Source of the DNA: Corynebacterium sp. TAE3-ERU12
GTDB taxonomy: Bacteria; Actinomycetota; Actinomycetes; Mycobacteriales; Mycobacteriaceae
Direction: 5' to 3'
Assembly (NCBI RefSeq): GCF_019209905.1
Contig: NZ_JAHUTM010000001.1
Location: 1,178,001 to 1,242,000 of the forward strand
DNA length: 64,000 nucleotides
Part shown: in pieces, positions 9,374 through 18,617 of the stretch
Numbering within the stretch: the first letter of the stretch is position 1
Layout: each line of letters starts with the position of its first letter
The notes under the pieces: generated by a model
The model's database searches: none
Seen by the model: only the letters and a program-made list of their open reading frames with translations
Told to the model about the DNA's origin: nothing
Program-made: the position numbers and the translations under genes

Positions 9374-11634
9374 TGGCCGACCGCTCTGCGCGACGCTATG
9401 GCGCTCGGCTAGCCCGTAGCCTCACCGGGGGCCGCGCCCGTGTCCGGCCTGTGCTGGAACCGTTGGTGGCGATTCACCGGGAGGTGCATCCGCGCGCTGA
9501 TGTCGGTGAGCTGCAGCGGGCGTATGACACCGCCGAGCGGCTACATGACGGGGTTTTCCGTAAGTCCGGGGAGCCCTACATCACCCACCCGTTGGCGGTT
9601 GCCACCATTGCCGCTGAGATCGGCATGGACACCACGACGCTTATTGCGTCGTTGCTGCACGACACCGTTGAGGACACTGACTATTCCATCGAGGACCTGA
9701 CCAATGATTTCGGTCCCGAAGTCGCCCAACTCGTCGATGGGGTCACCAAGCTCGACAAGGTTGCGCTAGGTTCTGCCGCCGAGGCGGAGACGGTGCGCAA
9801 GATGGTTGTGGCCATGTCCCAGGACCCGCGGGTGCTGGTGATTAAGGTGTGCGACCGGCTGCACAATATGCGCACCATGCGGTTTTTGCCGCCGGAGAAA
9901 CAAGCCAAGAAGGCCCGGGAGACCCTTGAGGTTATTGCTCCGCTGGCGCACCGGCTGGGTATGGCCAGTGTGAAGTGGGAGCTGGAGGATCTGTCCTTCG
10001 CGATCCTGTATCCGAAGAAGTATCAGGAGATTGTGCGCCTGGTCGCCGACCGGGCCCCGCAGCGCGATAAGTACCTCAACCAGGTGTGCAGTGAGGTCAC
10101 GGACTATTTGCGTGGCGAGCATATTGCCGCTGAGGTGCGTGGCCGGCCGAAGCATTACTGGTCGATTTATCAGAAGATGATTGTCCGTGGACACCAGTTC
10201 GATGAGATTTTTGATCTGGTCGGCATCCGCATTCTGGTGGACACCACGAAGGATTGCTACGCGGCGATGGGCGCGGTGCATTCCTTGTACCAGCCGATGC
10301 CGGGGCGGTTTAAGGACTATATTTCCGCGCCTCGTTTCGGGGTGTACCAGTCCCTGCACATCATTGTTATTGGCCCAGGTGGCAAACCGCTCGAGGTGCA
10401 GATTCGTACCCACGAAATGCACTACAACGCCGAATACGGCATCGCGGCGCACTGGCGGTATAAGGAGACCAAGGGGTCGCATTCGGGCTCTGCGCATGAG
10501 GTGGAGCAGATGGCGTGGATGCGCCAGTTGCTTGACTGGCAGCGGGAGGCCGCTGACCCCAATGAGTTCCTCGACAATCTGCGCTACGACCTGGCCAGCA
10601 ATGAGATCTTCGTGTTCACCCCGAAGGGTGATGTGGTGACCTTGCCTGCCGAAGCCACTGCAGTGGACTTCGCCTACGCGGTGCACACCGAGGTCGGGCA
10701 CCGCTGTATTGGCGCGAAGGTGAACGGAAAACTCGTTGCCCTGGAGTCTTCGCTCAATACCGGCGATCGGGTGGAGATTTTCACTTCTAAGGACGCTCAC
10801 GCTGGCCCGTCAAAGGACTGGCAGAGCTTTGTGCGCACCCCGCGGGCTAAGGCGAAGATTCGGCAGTGGTTTGCGAAGGAACGCCGCGAGGAGGCCCTTG
10901 AGGCCGGCCGGGACGCGTTGGCTGCCGAGGTGCAGCGTGGCGGCATGCCGATGCATCGGCTGTTCACCCCGGAGGGCATGAAGCAGATTGCCCAGGAGCT
11001 GCATTACCCGGATGTGGACGCGCTCTATACCGCTATTGGTGAGGGCACGGTAAAGGCTGGGCATGTCACCAAGCGGCTTTTAGCGGAGTTCGGCAGTCGC
11101 GATGAGGCCGAGGATCAGCTGGCCGCACGTACCCCCATGTCGAAGCTGCAGAACCCGGCGAAGCGTTCGCGTGCCGACGGTGCGGGCGTGCTGGTCGAGG
11201 GTTCAGCGGACATGATGGCCAAATTGGCTAAGTGCTGTACCCCGGTGCCGGGGGATGAGATTTTCGGCTTTGTGACTCGTGGTGGCGGGGTGTCGGTGCA
11301 TCGCACGGACTGCACAAATGCCCCGAAGCTGCGTGATGAACCACAGCGCAATATTGAGGTGCAGTGGGCCGCAGATTCCACCGGGGCGGTATTTACTGTC
11401 ACCATCCAGATCGAGGCCTTAGACCGGTATGGCCTGCTATCTGAGATCACGCACACGATCAGTGACCACAAGGTCTCTATCATGTCGACGAGTTCGCATG
11501 CCGCCGAGGATCGGGTGGCCACGATGCGTTTTACTTTCGAGGTTTCTGATACCAAGCAGCTAGGCAACGTGATTTCTGCGCTGCGCAAAATCGAGGGCGT
11601 CTACGACGTCTTCCGTGTCACCAGCGGCGGCTAG
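9370..11634 (+). CDS. rel: Bifunctional (p)ppGpp synthetase/hydrolase (RSH)
   Basis: 754 aa. Domains in order: HD hydrolase with His73 in YITHP and the H97-D98/E101-D102 HDTVED motif, which indicates a working hydrolase; synthetase with [21 protein letters not shown] and [12 protein letters not shown] ([15 protein letters not shown]); zinc-finger/helical region with the CCTPVPGD motif; C-terminal ACT domain. This is the single long RSH usual in actinobacteria, controlling the stringent response. Start is one of two tandem ATG codons (9370 or 9373). A strong terminator follows. Confidence 0.97.
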   Translation: MMADRSARRYGARLARSLTGGRARVRPVLEPLVAIHREVHPRADVGELQRAYDTAERLHDGVFRKSGEPYITHPLAVATIAAEIGMDTTTLIASLLHDTVEDTDYSIEDLTNDFGPEVAQLVDGVTKLDKVALGSAAEAETVRKMVVAMSQDPRVLVIKVCDRLHNMRTMRFLPPEKQAKKARETLEVIAPLAHRLGMASVKWELEDLSFAILYPKKYQEIVRLVADRAPQRDKYLNQVCSEVTDYLRGEHIAAEVRGRPKHYWSIYQKMIVRGHQFDEIFDLVGIRILVDTTKDCYAAMGAVHSLYQPMPGRFKDYISAPRFGVYQSLHIIVIGPGGKPLEVQIRTHEMHYNAEYGIAAHWRYKETKGSHSGSAHEVEQMAWMRQLLDWQREAADPNEFLDNLRYDLASNEIFVFTPKGDVVTLPAEATAVDFAYAVHTEVGHRCIGAKVNGKLVALESSLNTGDRVEIFTSKDAHAGPSKDWQSFVRTPRAKAKIRQWFAKERREEALEAGRDALAAEVQRGGMPMHRLFTPEGMKQIAQELHYPDVDALYTAIGEGTVKAGHVTKRLLAEFGSRDEAEDQLAARTPMSKLQNPAKRSRADGAGVLVEGSADMMAKLAKCCTPVPGDEIFGFVTRGGGVSVHRTDCTNAPKLRDEPQRNIEVQWAADSTGAVFTVTIQIEALDRYGLLSEITHTISDHKVSIMSTSSHAAEDRVATMRFTFEVSDTKQLGNVISALRKIEGVYDVFRVTSGG

Positions 11635-11692
11635 GTAGCTGCGCACAAGCCGTCGGCAGCACAGACCCAGCACCACAGCGCAGCAGATCCTC

Positions 11693-11736
11693 AAGCGCCC
11701 CGGTTGCGGTAACTATCACCGCAGCCGGGGCGCTTT
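11693..11736. terminator. Strong hairpin between convergent rel and the cyclophilin gene
   Basis: Arms AAGCGCCCCGG and TGCGGT (11693-11710) pair with ACCGCA and CCGGGGCGCTT (11718-11735) across a 7-nt loop, with one G-T in the stem. The plus strand continues TTTATT. It probably terminates both convergent genes. Confidence 0.8.
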
Positions 11737-11757
11737 ATTGGTTATCTGGGGCAGGCG

Positions 11758-12603
11758 TTACTTGACGGTGACGCCGGTAATGCGGACCTCTTCCTTCGGG
11801 GTCTCACTGCCTTCTTCGGTGCCCTTGTCGGCAACACCCTTAACGGTCTGCAAGCCCTCATCGCTCATCATGCCGAGCACGCTGTAGGACGGGGGCAGGG
11901 TGCCATCGGCGTAGTTCAGGAAGAACTGGGAGCCGTTGGTATTCGGGCCGGAGTTGGCCATAGCGATAGAACCCTCGGGGTAGATGACCTGCTGGGCGGC
12001 GCCGTTATCGGCCTCGTCGACGGGGTACTCGTCGGCAAAGCTGTAGCCGGGGCCGCCGGTGCCGTTACCGGCCGGGTCGCCGCACTGCAGCACGAAGATG
12101 CCGCCCTCGGTCAGGCGGTGGCAGATCACGTCGTCATAGAAGCCGGACTCGGCCAGGTGCACCACGGAGTTAACCGCGCAGGGGGATAGGGCGCGGTCGA
12201 GTTCCATCGGGATCTCACCTGCGGTTGTCTGCAGCGTCACAGTGACCGTGCCGGTGGCGGGCACATCAGTTCCCGATGGGAGGTCAACGTCTTTCACGCC
12301 GTCTCCGGTATCGGTGTAGTCACAGGTGACGGTCTCGCCCAGGGGTTGTGCGCGCTTCATCGCCAGGGGAGTCGCGTCCTGCGGTTCGGGGGTTTGTTCG
12401 GCGGCGGTGGTGTCCACATCGGTGGCCTCATCTTCGCTGCCCCAGGTGGTCAGCACCCAGATGCCGCCACCAATGACGGCGAGGATCGCCAAGGTTGCCA
12501 GCACAACGCCGAGCGGCTTGGTTTTCTCCGCGCGCTCGCGCCGGTGCAGTTCCCGGTCGAGTTCTTTCATCGCGTCCTTGCGGCGCTGCTTATTATCGGC
12601 CAC
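11758..12603 (-). CDS. Membrane-anchored cyclophilin-type peptidyl-prolyl isomerase
   Basis: 281 aa. A charged N-terminus, one membrane segment at about residues 31-53 (PLGVVLATLAILAVIGGG), an acidic Thr/Glu linker, then a cyclophilin domain, so the isomerase should face outside the membrane. Active-site blocks: FYDDVICHRL (with the catalytic Arg), FVLQCGDP and MANSGPNTNGSQFF. I chose the GTG at 12603 because GGGAAGG lies at good spacing; an upstream in-frame ATG at 12624 overlaps that site. Actinobacteria commonly carry such a protein next to rel. The client proteins are unknown. Confidence 0.9.
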   Translation of the reverse strand: MADNKQRRKDAMKELDRELHRRERAEKTKPLGVVLATLAILAVIGGGIWVLTTWGSEDEATDVDTTAAEQTPEPQDATPLAMKRAQPLGETVTCDYTDTGDGVKDVDLPSGTDVPATGTVTVTLQTTAGEIPMELDRALSPCAVNSVVHLAESGFYDDVICHRLTEGGIFVLQCGDPAGNGTGGPGYSFADEYPVDEADNGAAQQVIYPEGSIAMANSGPNTNGSQFFLNYADGTLPPSYSVLGMMSDEGLQTVKGVADKGTEEGSETPKEEVRITGVTVK

Positions 12604-12703
12604 GGTGTGCCGCCTTCCCATCACGTTGGCAATATCAGGTGCCCATTATGCCTGGCCGGTTTCGGCGTTGCGGTAAAGAGGCTTATCTGCCATGTCGCGC
12701 CGG

Positions 12704-12709
12704 TAGCAT
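12704..12709 (+). promoter_or_regulatory. Probable -10 box, leaderless, of the MBL-fold gene
   Basis: TAGCAT ends 8 nt before the ATG at 12718, with only a GC-rich spacer between. Confidence 0.5.
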
Positions 12710-12717
12710 CGGGCGGC

Positions 12718-13392
12718 ATGGAGATTATTGGTTTTGTTGCTGGCCCCTTGGGCACGAATTGCTATGTGGTGCTGGGCAATCCCGCCCACCCGGGTGGGCC
12801 GCGGCCGTGTCTCATTATCGATCCGGGGATGCAGGCTGCTGCGCAGGTGAAGCAGATCGTCGCCGAGCATAATGCGACGCCGGTGGCGGTGGTGCTCACG
12901 CATGGTCATATTGACCACACGCGCGACGCCCCGGGCTTGGCCAATGATTTCGACATCCCGGTCTATCTGCATGATGATGACCGGTTCATGTTCGACGATC
13001 CCATGGTCGGTGCGCCCATGGGCCTGGATCGGATGTTTGATGTGGCCGCGATGCCCTCGGCGAAGCAGGTGCGGCATTTGCCGCATGGCACGTCGTTAAG
13101 CCTGGCTGGTATTGATTTCCACCTCAGTCACGCCCCGGGTCACTCACCGGGCAGTGTGTTGTTGCGGGTCGACGACCCGGCCCAGCCGGTGCTGTTTTCT
13201 GGCGATGTGCTGTTTGCTGGTTCGATTGGCCGCACGGATCTGCCTGGTTCCAGCCCGCAGCAGATGATGGCGTCATTGCGGGATCAGGTGCTGCCGCTTG
13301 CCGACGGGCTGCGCGTGCTGCCGGGCCACGGCCCTGAGACGACCATGGCCGCTGAGCGTGCCACCAACCCGTTCCTGGCCCAGATTCGTTAG
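12718..13392 (+). CDS. MBL-fold metallo-hydrolase, glyoxalase-II-like
   Basis: 224 aa. The metal-binding motif HGHIDH (after VVLTHG), a second His in HAPGHSPGS, the bridging Asp in [16 protein letters not shown] and the final His in VLPGHGPET give a complete binuclear metal site. Proteins of this type hydrolyse glutathione- or mycothiol-type thioesters or related substrates; the substrate cannot be read from sequence. The ATG at 12718 gives the family N-terminus [16 protein letters not shown]; the frame is open far upstream, but that region is antisense to the cyclophilin gene. It lies 19 nt upstream of hisS. Confidence 0.88.
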   Translation: MEIIGFVAGPLGTNCYVVLGNPAHPGGPRPCLIIDPGMQAAAQVKQIVAEHNATPVAVVLTHGHIDHTRDAPGLANDFDIPVYLHDDDRFMFDDPMVGAPMGLDRMFDVAAMPSAKQVRHLPHGTSLSLAGIDFHLSHAPGHSPGSVLLRVDDPAQPVLFSGDVLFAGSIGRTDLPGSSPQQMMASLRDQVLPLADGLRVLPGHGPETTMAAERATNPFLAQIR

Positions 13393-13411
13393 CCCGGTAA
13401 GGTCAACCATC

Positions 13412-14704
13412 GTGAGCGAGAAGAAGCAGAAGCCCAAGGCCTTTTCCGCACCTAAGGGTGTGCCTGACTACGTGCCGCCGGCCTCGCGTGAGTTCGAGGC
13501 TGTTCGCGATACCTGGCGCAACCATGCCCGCACTGCGGGCTATGAGCATATCGAGCTGCCGATTTTTGAGGACACCGGCTTATTCGCCCGTGGTGTGGGT
13601 GAGTCCACTGATGTGGTGTCGAAGGAGATGTACACCTTCGCTGACCGTGGTGACCGTTCGGTGACGCTGCGCCCGGAAGGCACCGCTGGTGTGATGCGTT
13701 CGGTCATTGAGCACAATCTTGACCGGGGCCAGTTGCCGGTGAAGTTGTCCTATGCGGGCCCATTTTTCCGTTACGAGCGCCCGCAGGCGGGCCGTTACCG
13801 TCAGTTGCAGCAGTTCGGTATCGAAGCCATTGGTGTGGATGACCCGGCTTTGGATGCCGAGGTGATCGCTGTGGCCGAGGCGTGTTTCCGGGGGATTGGT
13901 CTTACTGGTTACCGCCTGGAGCTGACCAGTCTTGGTGATGATTCCTGCCGCCCGGCTTATCGGCAGAAGCTGCAGGATTACCTCTTTGGTCTTCCTTTGG
14001 ATGCGGAGACCCGCCGTCGCGCGGAGCTCAACCCGCTGCGGGTGTTGGACGATAAGCGCCCCGAGGTACAAGAGATGCTTGCCGACGCACCCCTGATGCG
14101 CGATCACCTCTCTGCCGAGTGCGCGGAGCATTTCGACACGGTGACGGGCCTTTTGGACGATATGGGCATCGATTACGTCATCAACCCGCGCATGGTGCGT
14201 GGGCTGGATTACTACACCAAGACCTGTTTTGAGTTTGTTCATGATGGGCTTGGCGCGCAGTCCGGTATCGGCGGCGGTGGCCGTTATGACGGCCTGATGG
14301 CTGAGCTGGGCGGCCAGGAACTATCCGGGATCGGTTTCGGCCTCGGCGTGGATCGGGCGTTGCTTGCGCTAGAAGCAGAACAGAAGACAGTCGGTGCGCA
14401 GGGGCGCGTTGATGTTTATGGCGTAGCCCTTGGCCAGGCGGCGCAACACAGGATGGGTGTGCTCGTACACCAGTTGCGCCAGGCCGGTATCCGTACCGAT
14501 ATGTCCTATGGCGGGCGTGGGCTTAAGGGCGCGATGAAGGGCGCTAATCGCGCCGGCGCCCGATTCGCTTTGGTGCTTGGCGACGCGGAACTCGATGCGG
14601 AACAGGTGCAGGTCAAAGACCTTGCCACCGGAGAACAGAACCCGGTTGCCTTTGCCGAGCTGGTCAGCACCTTAGCCGGTGCGCTGGGCGCCGGGCAGGC
14701 TTAA
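13412..14704 (+). CDS. hisS: Histidyl-tRNA synthetase
   Basis: 430 aa, a normal class II HisRS. Motif 2 region [17 protein letters not shown], histidine-binding [21 protein letters not shown], and a C-terminal anticodon-binding domain (VDVYGVALG onward). The N-terminus [15 protein letters not shown] is typical. I chose the GTG at 13412 after the MBL stop; the open frame before it lies inside the upstream gene. It ends 10 nt from the stop of a convergent gene with no terminator between. Confidence 0.97.
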   Translation: MSEKKQKPKAFSAPKGVPDYVPPASREFEAVRDTWRNHARTAGYEHIELPIFEDTGLFARGVGESTDVVSKEMYTFADRGDRSVTLRPEGTAGVMRSVIEHNLDRGQLPVKLSYAGPFFRYERPQAGRYRQLQQFGIEAIGVDDPALDAEVIAVAEACFRGIGLTGYRLELTSLGDDSCRPAYRQKLQDYLFGLPLDAETRRRAELNPLRVLDDKRPEVQEMLADAPLMRDHLSAECAEHFDTVTGLLDDMGIDYVINPRMVRGLDYYTKTCFEFVHDGLGAQSGIGGGGRYDGLMAELGGQELSGIGFGLGVDRALLALEAEQKTVGAQGRVDVYGVALGQAAQHRMGVLVHQLRQAGIRTDMSYGGRGLKGAMKGANRAGARFALVLGDAELDAEQVQVKDLATGEQNPVAFAELVSTLAGALGAGQA

Positions 14705-14714
14705 CGACGAGTGC

Positions 14715-16016
14715 TTAGCCGGCGCACACATGCTGCCGGTTCGAATTGTCAGCGATGACGTCGTCAAGGCGAATATGGTGCGGCCCGGCTGGTCGCAACG
14801 CCAGCCGGGCGGCTTCAACGGCGCTGGCTGCGGCGGCTTCAGCTATCCCGGTGGTTGTGGTGTCAATACCTGCGTCGGGGTGCAGCAGCTGATCCAGGGC
14901 CAGCCCGGCGGCATTATCGACCTGGGTGGGGGAGCCGCCAAGAATTTCGCACAGGCCAGCCGCAGCCATCGCCGCACCCAGCCCGTAGTCGACCTCTGGG
15001 GCCAGCGGCAGCCCGCTATCGCGGTGCATATCGGCTTCGGCGAAGACCTGGCCAATGGCGCCGGCTGCGAAGAGGAACTGGTGCACGGTCTCTCGGGTGA
15101 AGAAGGTTATCCGGTCCATGGCATGGTGCAGCACCGCAGGCACCGGGGCTGCGGCTGTTCCCGTGGGGGCGGCGACAACGCGACACCCAGCCTGGGCATA
15201 TTCGGCCACCGCCAAGCTGTACAGCACCAGCCAGTTATCGGCCGCGGGGGAGATACCCCGGGCGGTGGGGTTCTTTTTTCGCTGGGCTAGTAGTTCATCC
15301 AGGCGGGCCGGCGCCCGGCGGTTCGTCAGCCGCTGTGGCCCCACAGATCCGCGACTAAGACCTGCGGCGACACTGTCGCGCATAATGTCCCACACCTGGT
15401 CCAGGTGTGCTGGCGCGGCGTCGGGGTCCTGGTGGAAGGTTGCTTCATTGTGGGCGGCGACCTCAGCCACCGTCATATTGTGCTGGACTGCGTGTGCGAC
15501 AAGTTCTGTCGTGGTGGAAAACTCGTACGGCACCGCGGTGTGGTGCTGCCAATTAGCAACAACCTGACCGCCAGGCAGGATGCGGTAGGTGATGGCTGGG
15601 GCGCTGCCGGTGGTGCCCGCCGCCTGGTTCGCCTGGTCGACATACCGCATGGTGATTGTTGCCGGGCCGGGGTCTGGCCTGGCCGCGTCGTCGGCATTGC
15701 TGTGCATGCGGCAGCTGAAATTCCCGGCCGCGCCGGTGATGGTGTGGGTCATGCCAAGGCGCGGTCCGGTGGTCTCGAATGCGCCGGGCGACACCATCTG
15801 GGCATCTGTGCCAGATAGTCCCAGCATGATTGCGCGGGTCACTATCGGGCGGGCCGCACGCGCCGTCAGGGCACCGCCGAGTTCGATATCGACCAGGACC
15901 CCTGGTTGGGGTTCAGTTGCAGCAGCGAAGCGCTGTGCCGCGCGCATCGGGCCCACGCTGAACACGAAGCGGGGGCCAGGACCGACCGCGAAAATATCGA
16001 CGACACTTAAACGCAT
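14715..16016 (-). CDS. Divergent L-serine dehydratase-like protein lacking the Fe-S cysteines
   Basis: 433 aa, close to the usual single-chain L-serine dehydratase. Similarity is clear: SVVDIFAVG and SVGPMRAAQRF at the N-terminus, GLSGTDAQMV, VVAAPTGTAAAPVPAVLHH, FLFAAGAIG, MAAAGLCEILGGSPTQVDNAAGLALD and a C-terminal RLDDVI. However, the usual SSSHT substrate motif reads PRFVFS here. The cluster-ligand blocks (normally CQGEVGSAC and LTCDPVGG...PC) have become LPLAPEVDYGLGAA and LHPDAGIDTTTTG. Only Cys102, 278, 356 and 431 remain. It is probably not a normal serine deaminase: a pseudoenzyme or altered function (inference). The frame is intact, so it is not an obvious pseudogene. Confidence 0.75.
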   Translation of the reverse strand: MRLSVVDIFAVGPGPRFVFSVGPMRAAQRFAAATEPQPGVLVDIELGGALTARAARPIVTRAIMLGLSGTDAQMVSPGAFETTGPRLGMTHTITGAAGNFSCRMHSNADDAARPDPGPATITMRYVDQANQAAGTTGSAPAITYRILPGGQVVANWQHHTAVPYEFSTTTELVAHAVQHNMTVAEVAAHNEATFHQDPDAAPAHLDQVWDIMRDSVAAGLSRGSVGPQRLTNRRAPARLDELLAQRKKNPTARGISPAADNWLVLYSLAVAEYAQAGCRVVAAPTGTAAAPVPAVLHHAMDRITFFTRETVHQFLFAAGAIGQVFAEADMHRDSGLPLAPEVDYGLGAAMAAAGLCEILGGSPTQVDNAAGLALDQLLHPDAGIDTTTTGIAEAAAASAVEAARLALRPAGPHHIRLDDVIADNSNRQHVCAG

Positions 16017-16022
16017 AATTGC

Positions 16023-16028
16023 ACCCTA
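16023..16028 (-). promoter_or_regulatory. Probable -10 box, leaderless, of the serine-dehydratase-like gene
   Basis: On the minus strand TAGGGT lies 6 nt before the ATG at 16016, with no Shine-Dalgarno sequence. Confidence 0.45.
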
Positions 16029-16117
16029 GAGCGCCCGGGTTGACCCAGAGTTTCTCTAGTGTTTCGGCATTGTGACACACCTCATGTTCTCCGATGAGAT
16101 CTGGCACTATGGCGGCC

Positions 16118-17080
16118 ATGAACCAGTACCCGCAATACCCCAATCCCGCGCCGGGACACGGTGGTAATGCGGGCTACGGGCAGTACAGCCAGCCCGGGCA
16201 GTACAACCACCCTGGCTACCACAACCAGCCCGGTGCGCAGCCATACCTCGCCCCGAGTCCACCTCAGATGGTGCCGCACGGCGGCGGAGCTGGGAAAAAG
16301 AACACCAACTCGAATCTCATGGTGACCTTGCTAGGGATCACCGGCGCCGTGTTGATCTGTATCGCCGGGCTTTGGGCTGTGCTGGACTCGCAACAATCTT
16401 CGCCGCTGCCGGTACCAGCTGCGGACTACCAGGTTGCGGCCTTCGGTGCCGGGCCGGGCACGGAGTTCTTCGTCGCGGAAAAAGATTCCGCATGCACCTT
16501 GGGTTTCGCCGCCCGGGACGCAGAAGGCCAGCAGGGTTTCATCACGGCAAGCCATTGCGGCCTGGTCGGCGATGAAGTCACGGTCAAAGATGAGAACGGC
16601 CTTCTACGCCCCATTGGGGTTTTCACCATCAGTGAGGCCAATGTTGACCCCGCCAGCATCAAAGACCGCCCCTATGAGCCAGAGGAAATCTTTGACCTGG
16701 CTTTTATCCGGCTCTATGACCAAACCCTGCCCATCGAACGCACTATTGCCGAGATCGACGCGGCACCAGCATCAGTAGCTGTAGTCGACGACATCCCACC
16801 CGAGCAGGGCACCCAACTGTGCTTCATCGGGCGCACCACCGGTCGTAGTTGCGGCACCGTGCAGGGCTTTACCGGGTGGAATGGGCCTTCCGACGTGGGT
16901 TTTGATGCATCATCCCAACACGGCGACAGCGGGGCCCCGGTGTTTTGGGCGCGACCTGATGGCTCCTTAGCTGCTGTGGGTGTGCTCTCGCTTGGTACAG
17001 AAGACGGCACCCTGAGTTTCGCAGAGTTGCTCAACAGTTCCGATGCCCAATCCCTGGGGTTAACAGTGCTGCTGCCCTAG
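16118..17080 (+). CDS. Membrane-anchored trypsin-like serine protease with Gly/Gln/Tyr/Pro-rich head
   Basis: 320 aa from the ATG at 16118; an upstream in-frame ATG at 16094 would add 8 residues. Residues 1-60 are low complexity (Q, Y, P, G, N, H) and should be cytoplasmic and disordered. One membrane segment at about 68-88 is followed by an extracytoplasmic S1-like domain. Triad: His146 (ITASHCG), Asp193 (FDLAFIRLY), Ser271 (QHGDSGAPVF). Cys126-Cys147 and Cys235-Cys245 could form disulfides. No PDZ domain. The substrate is unknown. It lies divergent from the serine-dehydratase-like gene and ends 8 nt from the convergent permease gene. Confidence 0.85.
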   Translation: MNQYPQYPNPAPGHGGNAGYGQYSQPGQYNHPGYHNQPGAQPYLAPSPPQMVPHGGGAGKKNTNSNLMVTLLGITGAVLICIAGLWAVLDSQQSSPLPVPAADYQVAAFGAGPGTEFFVAEKDSACTLGFAARDAEGQQGFITASHCGLVGDEVTVKDENGLLRPIGVFTISEANVDPASIKDRPYEPEEIFDLAFIRLYDQTLPIERTIAEIDAAPASVAVVDDIPPEQGTQLCFIGRTTGRSCGTVQGFTGWNGPSDVGFDASSQHGDSGAPVFWARPDGSLAAVGVLSLGTEDGTLSFAELLNSSDAQSLGLTVLLP

Positions 17081-17087
17081 AGCCGGG

Positions 17088-18539
17088 TCAGTCTTCACTA
17101 TCGGAGACCCGGCGGGAGCCGTGCGGGTGGTCGCCGAAGCCATCATTATTCGCGTCGTTGAGGTTGAGCTCACCACGGAACGAGTCATGGGCGGTGGGCT
17201 TGGCCGAAACGGGGGCACGACTACCGGTGTTGAACATGAGGTTGAGCACAATGGCGGCAACCGAACCGATCACGATGCCGGAGCTGAGGAAAGTCTGCGC
17301 CCACGCCGGCATGGAGCTGAACAAGTCCGGGGAGACTGCGGGCAGCAAACCCAGCCCGACGGGGATAGCGACGACAAGGATATTCGACTCGGTGAACTGC
17401 ACCTTCGACAAGGTGCGCACACCAGAGGCGGCAACCATGCCGAATAGGGCCAGCCCAGCGCCACCGAGCACCGGCGCGGGGATGGCTGCAATAATCGCCG
17501 CGGTCTTCGGGATGAGCCCCAGCACGATCAGCATGCCGCCGGCTGCGGCGGTCACCCAGCGTGACTTCACACCAGTAATCGACAGCACGCCGATATTCTG
17601 GGCAAATGCCGTGTACTGGAAGGTATTGAAAACACCGCCGAGCACCGTGGCGGCACCGTCGGCACGCAACGTATCGGCAATGCGGCGATCGTCGACGTCA
17701 GTATCGGTGATCTCGCCGATGGCCAGAACATCACCGGTGGCCTCAACCATGGTCACCAAGGACACAATGCACATTGCCAGCACAGCAGCCGGAATGAACG
17801 TCGGAAGGCCAAAGTAGAACGGGGTGGTAAGTCCCAGCAGGGGAGTATCGGCGGTCTCGGACCAATCCACCATGCCCAGCGGAATGCACACCACCAGGCC
17901 AGTGAGCATGCCGACGAGTACGGCGATCCGGGAGAGCCACTCCGGGCCGTAGCGCTCAATGAGCAAGATGAGGACGAGCACAAACATCGCAATGGCCAGG
18001 TTCTGTACCGTGCCGTATTCCTCAGTTCCCTTCACAGCGGCGCCGCCACCAATCCAGTCGGCGGCAACAGGCATCAAGGTGGTGCCGATAATGAGCAGCA
18101 CAGTGCCGGTGACCAGCGGCGGGAATAGGCGCAATAGTGACGCAAAGAGCGGGGCGAAGATGATGATGAATAGGCCCGAGGCAATCACTGAGCCGTAGAT
18201 GGCGGGCACACCGTAGGTGCCGCCGATGGTGACCATCGGGATCGCCGCGGAGAACGTACAGCCTTGGATCAGTGGTAGGCGCACACCGAAGCGCCAGATC
18301 CCGACGGACTGCACAATGGTCGCGATACCTGCGACGAAGAGATCCGCAGCGATGAGGTGGGGGATATCGCTGGGTTGCATCCGCCCGGCGTCGACAAGGG
18401 CCCAGCCGACGAACAGCGGCACAGCCACTGCGCCAGCATAGGCAGCGAGCACATGCTGGAAACCCAACAGGAGCACGCGGGCATGGCCCGGATATTCATT
18501 AACGGGGTGGACAGCCGTTGGCTGCGAAGACGCACTCAT
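17088..18539 (-). CDS. NCS2-family nucleobase (xanthine/uracil) permease
   Basis: 483 aa, with about 12-14 hydrophobic segments. Family features: the LLLGFQHVLAAYAGAVAVPL N-terminal segment, a VRLPLIQGCTFS-type loop, TMVEATGDVLAIGEI in the middle, and the QNIGVLSITGVKSRWVT block. The QNIGVLSITG signature and the TMVEATGDVLA stretch fit xanthine/urate transporters somewhat better than uracil permeases, but the substrate is not certain. Start ATG 18539, chosen because of the upstream -10 box; a GTG 9 nt earlier overlaps that box. The short C-terminal tail is acidic. No purine catabolic genes are adjacent. Confidence 0.88.
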   Translation of the reverse strand: MSASSQPTAVHPVNEYPGHARVLLLGFQHVLAAYAGAVAVPLFVGWALVDAGRMQPSDIPHLIAADLFVAGIATIVQSVGIWRFGVRLPLIQGCTFSAAIPMVTIGGTYGVPAIYGSVIASGLFIIIFAPLFASLLRLFPPLVTGTVLLIIGTTLMPVAADWIGGGAAVKGTEEYGTVQNLAIAMFVLVLILLIERYGPEWLSRIAVLVGMLTGLVVCIPLGMVDWSETADTPLLGLTTPFYFGLPTFIPAAVLAMCIVSLVTMVEATGDVLAIGEITDTDVDDRRIADTLRADGAATVLGGVFNTFQYTAFAQNIGVLSITGVKSRWVTAAAGGMLIVLGLIPKTAAIIAAIPAPVLGGAGLALFGMVAASGVRTLSKVQFTESNILVVAIPVGLGLLPAVSPDLFSSMPAWAQTFLSSGIVIGSVAAIVLNLMFNTGSRAPVSAKPTAHDSFRGELNLNDANNDGFGDHPHGSRRVSDSED

Positions 18540-18546
18540 TGGGCAC

Positions 18547-18552
18547 ACCCTA
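18547..18552 (-). promoter_or_regulatory. Probable -10 box, leaderless, of the permease gene
   Basis: Minus-strand TAGGGT with a 7-nt spacer to the ATG at 18539. Confidence 0.45.
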
Positions 18553-18581
18553 GCCGGTGAAAAACATGTACCCCCAGTTGT

Positions 18582-18597
18582 GTGAGCTCCGGCTCAC
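18582..18597 (-). terminator. Small hairpin after the HEPN-like/CBS gene
   Basis: Perfect 6-bp arms GTGAGC and GCTCAC with a 4-nt loop, 21 nt past the stop of the minus-strand CBS gene and upstream of the permease promoter. No T-run, so termination is a guess. Confidence 0.4.
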
Positions 18598-18617
18598 CCT
18601 GGTTGAGGTCGCACCAA

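Noticed and set aside
12346..12717. N-terminal extension of the MBL-fold protein
   Set aside because: It lies antisense to the cyclophilin gene; the family N-terminus begins at 12718, with a -10 box just upstream.
13298..13411. N-terminal extension of HisS
   Set aside because: It lies inside the upstream hydrolase gene; the conserved start is the GTG at 13412.
16094..16117. Earlier ATG for the trypsin-like protease
   Set aside because: It adds MRSGTMAA, unlike the low-complexity head, and has no ribosome site; kept only as an alternative.
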